From positions 206,854 to 270,853 of the forward strand of contig CAMBFG010000001.1 in the NCBI GenBank assembly GCA_945865925.1: a DNA stretch of 64,000 nt, written 5' to 3'. The DNA is from Dehalococcoides mccartyi (lineage in GTDB: Bacteria > Chloroflexota > Dehalococcoidia > UBA2979). A program made the translations under genes and the position numbers. The notes below the pieces were generated by a model. That model made no database searches and was not told where the DNA came from. It worked only from the letters and a program-made list of their open reading frames with translations. Below are positions 8,201 to 16,729 of the stretch, one piece after another; within the stretch, counting starts at the first letter, position 1, and each line of letters begins with the position of its first letter.

Positions 8201-9466
8201 ATGACATCGAATACACCACAGGCGAGAACCCGCGGCATCTTCCGCAAGGGCAGCACGAGCCTGTTCGCAACTGCGGGCGTCGTGGGCGCGCTGCTCCTCG
8301 GCGGAACTGCGTACGCGCAAACCGCGAACACCGCTCCCGTAGCGAATGCGGACGTAATGACCGTCGTCGAGGACACCTCGACGATCTTGACCGTGCTCAC
8401 CAACGACACGGACGCGGACAGCAACACCCTCACGATCAGCGGCTTCACGCAGCCGGCCCACGGGTCGTTGATCTCAAACCTGGGCGTTTCGCTCACGTAC
8501 GTCCCCGCCGCCAACTACAGCGGGGCCGACTCGTTCGGCTACACGATCAGTGACGGCAACGGCGGCACTGCCACCGCGACCGTCGCGGTGACGGTCACCC
8601 CGGTGAACGACGCTCCGGTCGCGGTCGCCGATGTGAACAGCTTCGTGATCGGGGCCACCTCGATCGCGGTGCTGACGAACGACACGGACGCCGACGGCAA
8701 CACGTTGACGCTCGTCTCTGCGACACCGGGTGCCCACGGGACCACCTCGATCAACGGCGCGAACGTGCTCTACACGCCGGCCACCGGCTACGTCGGGGCT
8801 GACAGCTTCACCTACGTGGTGTCGGACGGTCAGAGCGCCACGGCCACCGGTACGGTGACGGTCACGGTCGTCCCCGCTGGCACGAACGTCCCACCGGTCG
8901 CGGTGAACGACACGGTGTCGGTGAAGGTGGACACCGCGAAGACGATCACAGTCCTCGCGAACGACACCGACGCGAATAGCGGCGACACCCTGGCCCTGGT
9001 CTCGGTGACGAGCCCGGCGCATGGCACGGCCGTGGTCAACGCGACCGGTACGGTCACGTACACCCCGGTGGCGGCCTACCTCGGTAGCGACTCGTTCACC
9101 TACGTCGTCCGTGACGCGGCTGGCCTGACGGCCACCGGCACGGTCAACATCACCGTCAAGGCCGCCACGAGTGGCGACGATGACGATGACGACGGTGACC
9201 ACGCCAACAAGGACGACAAGGACGCGTGCAAGAAGGGCGGCTGGTTGGCCTTCCTCTTCCGCAACCAGGGCCAGTGTGTCTCTACCGCAGCCCGCGGTGG
9301 TGACATCCGCGCCAACGTCGACCACCAGGACGACGACCGTGACCACGAGGACGACCACGACGGCGACGATGAGTCGAACCGTTCGAGCGACTCCCGCGGG
9401 AAGAGCGGCGAGAACCACGGCAACGGCCATGGCAACAGCCAGGGCAAGGGCAAGGGCCGCAACTAG
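8201..9466 (+). CDS. surface protein with three cadherin-like repeats and acidic tail
   Basis: A 421-residue exported protein. The signal peptide (1-40) ends AYAQ. Three tandem repeats of about 90 residues follow (about 44-135, 136-225 and 230-320), each with the signature L-T-N-D-T-D-A-D-x-N-T-L and Y-x-G-x-D-S-F-x-Y-x-x-x-D-G of bacterial cadherin-like (Cadherin_3/VCBS-related) calcium-binding domains. Residues 325-341 are a run of Asp. Then comes CKKGGW ... NQGQCVS (343-361), a two-Cys motif I recall from the C-termini of many secreted actinobacterial and archaeal proteins. The end is Asp/His- then Gly/Asn/Lys-rich. An ATG four codons upstream (8189) is an alternative start. A terminator follows at 9492. 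Likely a calcium-stabilised adhesin or surface protein. Confidence 0.8.
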   Translation: MTSNTPQARTRGIFRKGSTSLFATAGVVGALLLGGTAYAQTANTAPVANADVMTVVEDTSTILTVLTNDTDADSNTLTISGFTQPAHGSLISNLGVSLTYVPAANYSGADSFGYTISDGNGGTATATVAVTVTPVNDAPVAVADVNSFVIGATSIAVLTNDTDADGNTLTLVSATPGAHGTTSINGANVLYTPATGYVGADSFTYVVSDGQSATATGTVTVTVVPAGTNVPPVAVNDTVSVKVDTAKTITVLANDTDANSGDTLALVSVTSPAHGTAVVNATGTVTYTPVAAYLGSDSFTYVVRDAAGLTATGTVNITVKAATSGDDDDDDGDHANKDDKDACKKGGWLAFLFRNQGQCVSTAARGGDIRANVDHQDDDRDHEDDHDGDDESNRSSDSRGKSGENHGNGHGNSQGKGKGRN

Positions 9467-9491
9467 CCCCCTGCTCCTCACCTGACAGTCG

Positions 9492-9518
9492 AGAAGCCCG
9501 CTGTGAAGCGGGCTTCTT
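9492..9518 (+). terminator. Rho-independent terminator
   Basis: AGAAGCCCGCT and AGCGGGCTTCT form an 11-bp perfect stem with a tetraloop (GTGA), followed by TGCTGT. It ends the transcript of the repeat protein. Confidence 0.75.
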
Positions 9519-9541
9519 GCTGTCCGTGACGCCCGAGGGCC

Positions 9542-9793
9542 TTACGACAGGTCGACGCTGAGGCAGGTGGTGGTGCGGGAGACGCCCGGCGTGGTGGCGA
9601 TGTCTTCCGTGATCGCCTTGCCGAGGCGGTTCAGGTCCTCGGCTTCCAGCGTGACGATGACGTCGTATGGCCCAGTGACAGTGTCCACCCCGGTGACCGA
9701 GGCGTTCGCGCTCCGGCCGCCTCGGATGGCGTCCGCGACAGCGCGCGTCTGCCCCACGCCGGTCTCGATGAGTACGTAGCCTCGGATTGGCAT
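9542..9793 (-). CDS. stand-alone Lrp/AsnC ligand-binding (RAM) domain protein
   Basis: An 83-residue protein that matches only the C-terminal ligand-binding half of Lrp/AsnC regulators: start PIRGYVLIETGVGQ, middle VTGVDTVTGPYDVIVTLEAED, end ITEDIATTPGVSRTTTC. There is no helix-turn-helix. Such single-domain RAM proteins oligomerise and bind amino acids or small effectors; some modulate full-length Lrp or enzymes. The ATG at 9791-9793 has GAGGAG nine bases upstream. It is monocistronic and divergent from the coiled-coil membrane gene at 9885. The fold assignment is firm; the partner and ligand are unknown. Confidence 0.85.
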   Translation of the reverse strand: MPIRGYVLIETGVGQTRAVADAIRGGRSANASVTGVDTVTGPYDVIVTLEAEDLNRLGKAITEDIATTPGVSRTTTCLSVDLS

Positions 9794-9884
9794 GGGGATC
9801 GCTCCTCTGAGCTGGAGGTCGAATGTCAGGATGTTACGGCCCGGGCATGGAACGTCTGTGCTATAAGACAATCTGGGAGACGGT

Positions 9885-11369
9885 ATGTCCTATTTGAGCA
9901 CCCATGCACAAAAGCCCGAGATTCTGGAACAACTCCAGGTCGTCTCCGACCGAATCGGATTCTCCGACGCCGCGATCCCCGCTGAACGTAGGCCGGACTT
10001 CTCCGAGGCTCGAACCGCCCTTGAAGCGATCCATCTCCGGGTCTCGCTGAGCCCTGCGTTCCTAATCCCCCAGTCGACAGCAGACGACATCCTACGACAG
10101 GCTCAGGCGGCGGCGGCCTTCCTGACCCAGTTCCGAGAAAGCCAATCTGTTGAACTCCTCGACGAAGTGCTGAAGAGCGTCGCGATGATCGTTGAGATCG
10201 CGGTCGGCCTCCCGGTCGTTGTTGATGAAGAACGGGGATTGGGGGAGGCGATTCGTCGCCTACGCCGGACGGCACGGACGGGTGTGACTGCCGGACAGAA
10301 TGCTCAGAAGACGCTGGGCAACGAGGTTGGCGCTCTAAAGGCGGCGATTGAGGTTGTACGCAACGAGTATGCCACGGAGAAGGAGGCTGCCGTTGCTGAG
10401 CTACTAACCCAGCTCGCCGAGGTCAAGAGCGAAGCTTCAGGGGCAACGACAGAGGTCGAGGAGTATGTCGAGACGAAGCTAGGTCAGTTCAGCGCGGAAG
10501 TCGCAACGCGCGTGGAAGAGTCGCTCGCAGCCGCCCGTATTGCAATGAATTCCTCCATGAGCGCAGTGGATACGCGGACAACGGAGGCGGTCGCGGTTGT
10601 TGACGCGGCCATCGAGAAGGCGAACGAGGATCGCGAGACGCTCGAAGAGGCAGTGGCCGAACTCGAAAAGCAACTCGATACCGTGCGCTCCGCCATGACC
10701 GAGACGGAAACGAACGACCGCGTCGATCGAGAACGGCGTTTCAATGACGAGTTGACGAAGCTTTCTGACAAGAGCAAAGACGACACGGAAAGTCGTCGCA
10801 CGGAGTTCGAGGTGTTGCATCGGGCACTCAGTGAAGACGCTACCGGTCTCCTCGGGCGAGCTCGCAAGGTGCTCGGCACAAGTGCTGCATCTGCCGTCTA
10901 CGAGGCCTTCGACAACGAGGCAAGAGCACAAGAACGCCTCGCCAACCAATTCCGAAACGGGGCAGTCTGGACACTGATCATCACGGCGGCGTTGGTGTTC
11001 GCTCTATTCCTTGGTGAGGCTTTTCAACAGACGCACCGCACGTACTCAGGCTTCTGGGAGGTCGTCGGCAACAACTCGTCGCGGACCATCCTGCTAGCGC
11101 TCCTCGTCGGTGGAGCGGCTTATGCTGCCCGACAATCAGGGCATCATCGGAAGCGCGAACAGGCCGCCCGGCAGCTAGCCAATGAGTTGGCCGTGTTCTT
11201 CCCGTTCGTGGCAGACCTCCCACCCGACCAGCAGCAGGCGCTCGCGATCACCTTCTTTACCCGAGCATTTCGCGGCAACATTCAGACAGACGACTCCCCG
11301 GGCACGCACGATGTTCCCCTTGGAGGCCCGCTCGGGGATCTCGTAGGCCAACTGCTAAAGCGGCAATAG
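9885..11369 (+). CDS. orphan coiled-coil protein with two C-terminal membrane helices
   Basis: A 494-residue protein I do not recognise. Residues 1-130 are mixed helical. About 140-345 is a long coiled coil rich in Glu, Ala and Lys. Two membrane helices follow (about 359-380, VWTLIITAALVFALFLGEAF, and 400-416), then a 75-residue cytoplasmic-type domain with FFPFVADLPPDQQQALAITF. Base and codon use differ from the neighbours: many codons ending in A or T (CTA, GTT, GAA), giving a visibly lower GC content. That suggests later acquisition. GGGAGA lies seven bases before the ATG, and TATAAG 21 bases further up may be its -10 box. It stands alone between an Lrp-like gene and pheS. Function unknown; a membrane-tethered sensor or scaffold is possible. 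Confidence 0.75.
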   Translation: MSYLSTHAQKPEILEQLQVVSDRIGFSDAAIPAERRPDFSEARTALEAIHLRVSLSPAFLIPQSTADDILRQAQAAAAFLTQFRESQSVELLDEVLKSVAMIVEIAVGLPVVVDEERGLGEAIRRLRRTARTGVTAGQNAQKTLGNEVGALKAAIEVVRNEYATEKEAAVAELLTQLAEVKSEASGATTEVEEYVETKLGQFSAEVATRVEESLAAARIAMNSSMSAVDTRTTEAVAVVDAAIEKANEDRETLEEAVAELEKQLDTVRSAMTETETNDRVDRERRFNDELTKLSDKSKDDTESRRTEFEVLHRALSEDATGLLGRARKVLGTSAASAVYEAFDNEARAQERLANQFRNGAVWTLIITAALVFALFLGEAFQQTHRTYSGFWEVVGNNSSRTILLALLVGGAAYAARQSGHHRKREQAARQLANELAVFFPFVADLPPDQQQALAITFFTRAFRGNIQTDDSPGTHDVPLGGPLGDLVGQLLKRQ

Positions 11370-11400
11370 AACTGCTCTCTCGCCTAACCCCGCCTCCCGC

Positions 11401-11406
11401 TAAACT
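11401..11406 (+). promoter_or_regulatory. candidate -10 box for pheS, leaderless
   Basis: TAAACT ends eight bases before the pheS ATG, and the bases between are pyrimidine-rich with no Shine-Dalgarno. This is the arrangement expected of a leaderless transcript. The -35 region is not evident. Confidence 0.42.
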
Positions 11407-11414
11407 CCTCCCTC

Positions 11415-12461
11415 ATGACCGCCATCGACGACATCACGAAGATCGAGGCTGAGGCGCGGGCGTCGCTGGGCGGGGCTTCGGATGCTGGTGCCCTCGACGC
11501 GTGGGCGAGTGGGGTGTTCGGGAAGGCTGGCGCGCTGACGGCGGTGCTGCGGAGCCTGGGGACGCTGCCGGCGGAGGAGCGGAAGGCCGTGGGGGCCGCA
11601 GCCAACCTCGCAAAGGCGGCGCTCGAGGGGGCGCTGGCGGAGCGGCGGGAGGCGCTGAAGGCGGCCTCGCTGGCGGCTTCCGCGGCGGACTCGCTCGATG
11701 TCACGCTGCCGGGACGGCCGCTGCGCCGGGGCCGGCTGCACCCCGTGACGCAGGTGCGGCGGGAGATCCTCGACATCTTCGCGCGCCTCGGCTTTGCCAC
11801 GGTGGAGGGGCCCGAGGTCGAACTGGACGAGTACAACTTCGGGCGGCTGCGCATCCCGGAGCACCACCCCGCGCGCGACATGTGGGACACCTTCTGGCTG
11901 GACGAAGAGATCGACGGCCGCCAGCCGCTGCTGCTGCGGACGCACACCAGCCCGATGCAGATCAGGCACATCGACACCCACGAGCCGCCGATCCGGGTGG
12001 CGGTGCCGGGGCGCTGCTATCGCTACGAAGCCACCGACGCCACGCACGAGTGGATGCTGGAGCAGGTGGAACTCCTCGCGATCGACGAGGGGCTGAGCCT
12101 CGCGAACCTCAAGGGGACGCTGCAGGAGTTCGCGCGGCAGATGTTCGGGCCGGAGCGGCGCGTGCTGATGCGCAACTCCTACTTCCCGTTCGTCGAGCCG
12201 GGCGTCGAGTTGGCCGTCGACTGTTTCGCCTGCCCGGGTGACAACCCCGCGTGCCCCGTGTGTCGAGGCGCGGGGTGGCTGGAGATCATGGGCGCGGGGA
12301 TGGTCCACCCGGAGATCATCGCGGCGGCGGGGTACGACCCGGAGCGGTACACGGGCTTCGCAGCCGGGATGGGCGTCGAGCGGATCACGATGCTGAAGTT
12401 CGGCATCACCGACATCCGCGACCTGCACGCGAACGACCTTCGTTTCCTCTCGCAGTTCTAG
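11415..12461 (+). CDS. pheS: phenylalanyl-tRNA synthetase alpha subunit
   Basis: Catalytic subunit of the alpha2-beta2 enzyme that charges tRNA-Phe. At 348 residues it has normal length: an N-terminal tRNA-binding coiled coil (1-95), then the class II core with RTHTSPMQIRHI, CYRYEATDATHEWMLEQVE (motif 2 region) and FAAGMGVERITMLKFGI (motif 3). A four-Cys insertion, C270-x2-C273-x6-C280-x2-C283, in the core looks like a zinc knuckle; such an insertion is known in some bacterial PheS branches but not in E. coli. pheT follows after 15 bases. No ribosome-binding site is seen before the ATG. Confidence 0.97.
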   Translation: MTAIDDITKIEAEARASLGGASDAGALDAWASGVFGKAGALTAVLRSLGTLPAEERKAVGAAANLAKAALEGALAERREALKAASLAASAADSLDVTLPGRPLRRGRLHPVTQVRREILDIFARLGFATVEGPEVELDEYNFGRLRIPEHHPARDMWDTFWLDEEIDGRQPLLLRTHTSPMQIRHIDTHEPPIRVAVPGRCYRYEATDATHEWMLEQVELLAIDEGLSLANLKGTLQEFARQMFGPERRVLMRNSYFPFVEPGVELAVDCFACPGDNPACPVCRGAGWLEIMGAGMVHPEIIAAAGYDPERYTGFAAGMGVERITMLKFGITDIRDLHANDLRFLSQF

Positions 12462-12476
12462 GTAGGGGCCGAACCA

Positions 12477-14906
12477 ATGCTCGTCTCCCTCAAGTGGCTG
12501 CGCGACTACGTCTCGCTTCCCGCCGACCTCGACGTTGACGACCTCGCGCACCGCCTGACGATGGCGAGTGCCGAGGTGGACGGCATCCACCGCGTGGGCG
12601 GGGAGTGGGACCGCGCGCTCGTCGTCGTGGGCCACGTCCTCGAGGTCGCCCCGCACCCGAACGCCGACCGCCTGCGCCTCGCGACCGTCGACTTCGGCGG
12701 GGACGCCCCGCAGCAGGTCGTCTGCGGCGCTCCGAACCTCGCGGTGGGCCAGCACATCGCGTTCGCGCGCGAGGGCGCGAAGGTCATCGATGGGCACTCG
12801 GGCAAGCCGTCCGTGTTGAAGAAGGGCGTGATCCGCGGCGTCGAGTCCGCCGGGATGGTGCTCTCCGAGATGGAACTCGGGCTCTCCCAGAACCACGAGG
12901 GCATCATCGTGCTGCCCTCGGACGCCCCGGTGGGCACGCCGCTGGTCGAGTACCTGGGCGACGTGATCCTCGATGTCCACGTCTGGCCGAACCGCGCCGA
13001 CATGATGAGCATGACGGGCGTCGCGCGCGAAGTCGCCGCCATCGTCGGTGGCACCTCCTCGATGCCCGCCAGCGAGTACCCAGAGTCGGGCGGCGCGGCC
13101 TCCGAGGTCGTCTCGGTCCGCATCGACGACCCGGCGCTGTGCGCGCGCTACATCGCGACGGTGATCGAGGGCGTGACGGTGGGCCCGTCGCCGGAGTGGA
13201 TGCAGGCGCGGCTGCGCGCCGCGGGCCAGCGTCCGATCAACAACGTGGTGGACGTGACGAACTACGTCATGCTCGAACTCGGCCAGCCGCTGCACGCGTT
13301 CGACCACGACCGTGTGTCAGGCGAAGTCGGCGTCCGCACGGCGAAGCCCGGCGAGACCCTGCGCACCCTCGACGGCGTCGAGCGGGCACTGACGCCGGAC
13401 ACGCTGCTGATCACGGACGCGCGCGGCCCGATCGCCCTCGCGGGGGTGATGGGCGGCGAGGCGACCGAGGTGACGGGGAGCACGACGCGGATCCTGCTGG
13501 AGTCGGCGCGGTTCGACCCGGTGAGCATCCGCCGCACGGGCACCCGCCTCGCGCTGCGGTCGGAGGCGAGCGGCCGGTTCGAGCGCGGCCTCTCCGCGGA
13601 ACTGGCGCTGGCGGCCTCGAAACGTGCGACGCAGTTACTGGTCGAGGTGGCGGGCGGCACCGCGCGCTCCGGCCGCGTGGACGCCTACCCGACGCCGTAT
13701 GTCGCACCCGAGGTGAGCATCACCCGCGCGCGCCTCGACACCGTGATCGGCTTCCACGTCACCACGCGCGAAGTCGAGACGATCCTCACGACCCTCGGCT
13801 TCGAGGTGCTCGCCAACGACGCCTCCAGCAGCGGGTTCACCGTGCGCGTCCCGTGGTGGCGAACCGATATCAGCATCCCCGACGATCTGGCGGAGGAGGT
13901 CGTGCGCCTCGCCGGGTTCGACCGGCTGCCGGCGACGGCAATGGTGGGCGGCATCCCGGCGTGGGAGCCGGCGCCGATCCTCGACCTGCGCGCACGCCTC
14001 TCGGACGCCCTCGTGGCCGCCGGGCTCCAGGAGATCATCTCGTACAGCCTGACGACGACGGCGGTACTGGAGCGCGTGATCGCACGCGAAGACCTCGAGA
14101 TCATCCGGCCGCTGCGGTTGAAGAACACGCAGTCGTCCGACCGCGAACTGATGCGCCCGACGCTGCGCCACTCGATCCTCGAAACCGTCGCACGCAACCT
14201 CAACGCGGGCGCCGAGCAGGTCGCGATCTTCGAGGCGGCACGTGCCTTCATCCCCGTGCGCGAGTCGGGACGCGTGCTCCCCGAGGAGCATGAGCAGGTC
14301 ACCGGCGCCCTCGCGGGCTTCGAGGTCGACCGCTGGAGCCGCGCCACCGCGCGCCGCCTCGACTTCTTCGACGCGAAGGGCGCGCTGGAGGCTGCCCTGG
14401 GCGCCCTCGGCGTCACCACGACCTACGCCAGCCACGACGAGTACGGCATGCTCCCCGGCCACGTCGCGCGCCTCGAGGCCAATGGTGAGCCGTTCGGCAC
14501 CCTGGGGGAGGTCCACCCGGACACCCTCGACGCCTTCGGCATCGACCAGCCCGTGCTGCTCTTCGAGATCGAACTGGCGCGGCTGCTCCCGCACCTGCCT
14601 CGACGCCGCGCCACGAAGTCGCTCTCCCGCTTCCCCGCCGTCACGCAGGACCTCGCCGTCGTCGTGGACGACGCGACCACGGCGGGCGCGCTGCAGGCGA
14701 TCATCGAGCAGTCCTCGCTGGTGGTGTCCGCCTCGGTGTTCGACGTGTTCAAGGGCGGCCGCCTGCCCGCCGGCAAGAAGTCGGTGGCCCTCTCGATCCG
14801 CTACCAGGCAGCAGACCGCACGCTCACCTCGGACGACGCGAACAAAGAGCAGGCGCGCATCCTCAAGCGCTTCGAACGCGAATTCGGCGCGGAGCAGCGC
14901 ACGTAG
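12477..14906 (+). CDS. pheT: phenylalanyl-tRNA synthetase beta subunit
   Basis: Partner of PheS, with editing and tRNA recognition roles. At 809 residues it has the full-length domain order: N-terminal segment LKWLRDYVSLP, an EMAP-II-like tRNA-binding domain (about 45-150; HPNADRLRLATVDFGG and VVCGAPNLAVGQ), the B3/4 editing domain (about 205-370; NNVVDVTNYVMLELGQPLHA), the B5 domain (about 400-475), a catalytic-like core, and the C-terminal FDX-ACB anticodon-binding domain (from about 715; SRFPAVTQDLAVVVDD). It is co-transcribed with pheS. I see nothing missing. Confidence 0.97.
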   Translation: MLVSLKWLRDYVSLPADLDVDDLAHRLTMASAEVDGIHRVGGEWDRALVVVGHVLEVAPHPNADRLRLATVDFGGDAPQQVVCGAPNLAVGQHIAFAREGAKVIDGHSGKPSVLKKGVIRGVESAGMVLSEMELGLSQNHEGIIVLPSDAPVGTPLVEYLGDVILDVHVWPNRADMMSMTGVAREVAAIVGGTSSMPASEYPESGGAASEVVSVRIDDPALCARYIATVIEGVTVGPSPEWMQARLRAAGQRPINNVVDVTNYVMLELGQPLHAFDHDRVSGEVGVRTAKPGETLRTLDGVERALTPDTLLITDARGPIALAGVMGGEATEVTGSTTRILLESARFDPVSIRRTGTRLALRSEASGRFERGLSAELALAASKRATQLLVEVAGGTARSGRVDAYPTPYVAPEVSITRARLDTVIGFHVTTREVETILTTLGFEVLANDASSSGFTVRVPWWRTDISIPDDLAEEVVRLAGFDRLPATAMVGGIPAWEPAPILDLRARLSDALVAAGLQEIISYSLTTTAVLERVIAREDLEIIRPLRLKNTQSSDRELMRPTLRHSILETVARNLNAGAEQVAIFEAARAFIPVRESGRVLPEEHEQVTGALAGFEVDRWSRATARRLDFFDAKGALEAALGALGVTTTYASHDEYGMLPGHVARLEANGEPFGTLGEVHPDTLDAFGIDQPVLLFEIELARLLPHLPRRRATKSLSRFPAVTQDLAVVVDDATTAGALQAIIEQSSLVVSASVFDVFKGGRLPAGKKSVALSIRYQAADRTLTSDDANKEQARILKRFEREFGAEQRT

Positions 14907-14924
14907 CCCTCCCTCGGAGGCACG

Positions 14925-15641
14925 ATGCACCCTCGATGGTCCTCCGGCGACGCGATCGTCCTGCGCTTCGTGGGGCACGATGACGGCATCGCGCAGGGCT
15001 GGCCGCAAATCGTTGTGGAGGACTCCGAGGCGCACCTGGTGCTGTTCCAGCCGGCGGGCGTCACGATCGAGAACCGCCGCTTCACCGACGTGAACCTCCG
15101 CGCCGCCGCGATCCCCCTCGGCCAGTTGGGGAACCTCGGTGCCCTGCCGGCGACGTACACGCCGCGCGCTCCCGTCCTGCGTGTCATCCCGCATACCGCC
15201 GAGCACGCCGTCGAGATCCACTACGCAGGCCTCGATGGCGCGCGAAGCCCTCAATGGCACGCGCCCGAGGGCTACCTGCGCGGCTACAAGGTGAACATCC
15301 AGTCGCGCTACGTCCGCACCGCGATCGGCATCGACACCACCGACAACCGCCTGGACCTCGTCATGGCACCCGACCTCGTCTGGACACGCAAGGACGTCGA
15401 GCAACTGGCCGCCGCCGTCGCCTCGGGCCTCACGTACGAGTGGGAATCCGCGCTCTTCCACGCGGAGGCCGAACGCCTCATCGCCACCATCGAGTCCCGC
15501 GCCCACCCCTTCGATGGCTCGTGGGCCTCGTGGCGTCCCGATCCGGCATGGCCACACCCGGTGCTGCCGGACGGGTGGCATCGAGTGGCCGGTGTGGAGA
15601 TCGACCTCAACCGGGCGAGGCCGGTGGGGGAAGGGACATAA
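14925..15641 (+). CDS. DUF402 protein (FomD/nucleotide phosphatase-like)
   Basis: A 238-residue soluble protein. The C-terminal half (about 125-195) carries the DUF402 pattern: GYKVNIQSRYVRTAIGIDT, then NRLDLVMAPDLVWTRKDVEQL with the acidic metal-binding residues, then a helix with repeated Glu. Characterised members are nucleoside di-/triphosphatases (Ntdp in Gram-positive bacteria) and FomD, which hydrolyses a cytidylyl phosphonate; this one could hydrolyse a nucleotide conjugate. GGAGG lies four bases before the ATG. It follows pheT by 18 bases and may be read through from it. Substrate unknown. Confidence 0.75.
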   Translation: MHPRWSSGDAIVLRFVGHDDGIAQGWPQIVVEDSEAHLVLFQPAGVTIENRRFTDVNLRAAAIPLGQLGNLGALPATYTPRAPVLRVIPHTAEHAVEIHYAGLDGARSPQWHAPEGYLRGYKVNIQSRYVRTAIGIDTTDNRLDLVMAPDLVWTRKDVEQLAAAVASGLTYEWESALFHAEAERLIATIESRAHPFDGSWASWRPDPAWPHPVLPDGWHRVAGVEIDLNRARPVGEGT

Positions 15642-15649
15642 CGAATCGA

Positions 15650-16258
15650 CTACTCGGTCAGGCGACCGTTCACGATCGAGAGCGTCTTCGAGACACCGAC
15701 AGAGGGCTGGGCCGTCATCGCCTCGCCGGGCTTCCGGTCGGCGTAGGTCACGACCAGTTTCGTCCCGGACACGCTGGTAGACTGCGGAGCGATCCGATCC
15801 CCCAGGAGGACGGCGTTCGTGCCTCTCCAGCCATCCGCGGTACGGAGCGCGACTACCGCGTAGTAGAACGTCCCGCTGCCACCGGGGCTTTGCGTCAGCA
15901 CGAAGCCGATGTCCATCAGCCCGTCGCCGTTGAAGTCGGCGGTCGCTTCATTGCCGAAGTAGCGCGTGGTGACCTTCGAGGCAGAGCCCGGTGCGGCCTC
16001 CACTTCGGAGAGCCCGTTCTTCAACGTGACGGGCTTCCCGGCGACCTCGTACGTCGCGTCCTTGTAGCCGGTCGGTGAAACCGCGGCTGTGGGACTCGCT
16101 GTGGCCACCGAGGTTGCGGTGTTCGTTGGAGTGGGGGAGGCGGAAGCGGACGGCGTCGATGTCGACGTGGGGACGGGTGTGTCGGACTTCGAGTCGCACG
16201 CGGTTGCGAGCGAAAGCGCCAGTGCGATCGAAGTCAGGGCCAACAGGGTGCGGTTCAT
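15650..16258 (-). CDS. lipoprotein with FG-GAP-like motif
   Basis: A 202-residue predicted lipoprotein. The signal peptide MNRTLLALTSIALALSLATA ends in the lipobox L-A-T-A-C with Cys21 as the lipid site. A Ser/Thr/Pro-rich spacer (about 25-60) follows, then a globular domain with ADFNGDGLMDIGFVL, a calcium-binding D-x-N-G-D-G loop of the FG-GAP/VCBS kind, and a beta-rich end. It would be anchored on the outer face of the membrane. The ATG at 16256-16258 has GGAG seven bases upstream. It lies 70 bases past rplT on the same strand, with a hairpin between. Function unknown. Confidence 0.75.
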   Translation of the reverse strand: MNRTLLALTSIALALSLATACDSKSDTPVPTSTSTPSASASPTPTNTATSVATASPTAAVSPTGYKDATYEVAGKPVTLKNGLSEVEAAPGSASKVTTRYFGNEATADFNGDGLMDIGFVLTQSPGGSGTFYYAVVALRTADGWRGTNAVLLGDRIAPQSTSVSGTKLVVTYADRKPGEAMTAQPSVGVSKTLSIVNGRLTE

Positions 16259-16277
16259 GGGCAGCTCCGGGAACACT

Positions 16278-16301
16278 GAGGCCGCCCATAAGGCGGCCTC
16301 G
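16278..16301 (-). terminator. hairpin after rplT, no U tract
   Basis: On the minus strand GAGGCCGCC and GGGCGGCCTC form a 9-10-bp stem with a 4-base loop, 28 bases past the rplT stop. The following bases (AGTGTTCC) contain no clear U run, so termination here is likely to be partial or factor-assisted. Confidence 0.45.
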
Positions 16302-16328
16302 CGCGTACACCTCTCGATGGTGGGGGGG

Positions 16329-16688
16329 CTACTGACCGAGGGCGGTCTTAGCCTGGGCGACGACCTGGGCGAATGCGGCGTCATCGCGGACGGCGAGGTC
16401 GGCGAGGATCTTGCGGTTGAGGTCGACGCCGGCCTTCTTCAGGCCGTCCATCAGGCGGCTGTAGGTAAGGCCGTGCAGGCGGGCGGCGGCGTTGATGCGG
16501 ACGATCCACAACTCGCGGAAGTCATTCTTCTTGTCGCGACGGTGGATCGTGGCGTAGCGCAGCGCGTGCATCATCGCCTGGTGGGCGACCTTGATGTTCG
16601 TGCGCTTCTTGCCTCGGTGGCCCTTGGTGACCTCGAAGATCTTGCGGTGGCGTTCGCGGGTCTGGACGCGGTTACGAGTTCGAGGCAT
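16329..16688 (-). CDS. rplT: 50S ribosomal protein L20
   Basis: Early-assembly large-subunit protein that binds 23S rRNA domain II. It has 119 residues, the standard length. Start [17 protein letters not shown], with the basic N-terminal arm and the [21 protein letters not shown] core, is diagnostic. It is last in the infC-rpmI-rplT order typical of bacteria. In several bacteria L20 represses its own operon by binding the messenger RNA; I cannot see a clear 23S-like mimic here. Confidence 0.98.
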   Translation of the reverse strand: MPRTRNRVQTRERHRKIFEVTKGHRGKKRTNIKVAHQAMMHALRYATIHRRDKKNDFRELWIVRINAAARLHGLTYSRLMDGLKKAGVDLNRKILADLAVRDDAAFAQVVAQAKTALGQ

Positions 16689-16729
16689 GGAGTCAGTCCT
16701 TCGTGCTGGGGGTCAGAGTCTGAGCCGGG

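Noticed and set aside
9885-11369. Calling the coiled-coil membrane protein a phage-defence gene
   Set aside because: No nuclease, NTPase, kinase or other effector motif is visible and no defence gene is near; composition alone is not enough.
11400-13307. 635-residue minus-strand open frame across pheS and pheT
   Set aside because: Antisense shadow in high-GC DNA: Arg/His/Gln-rich with no domain, opposite two certain genes.
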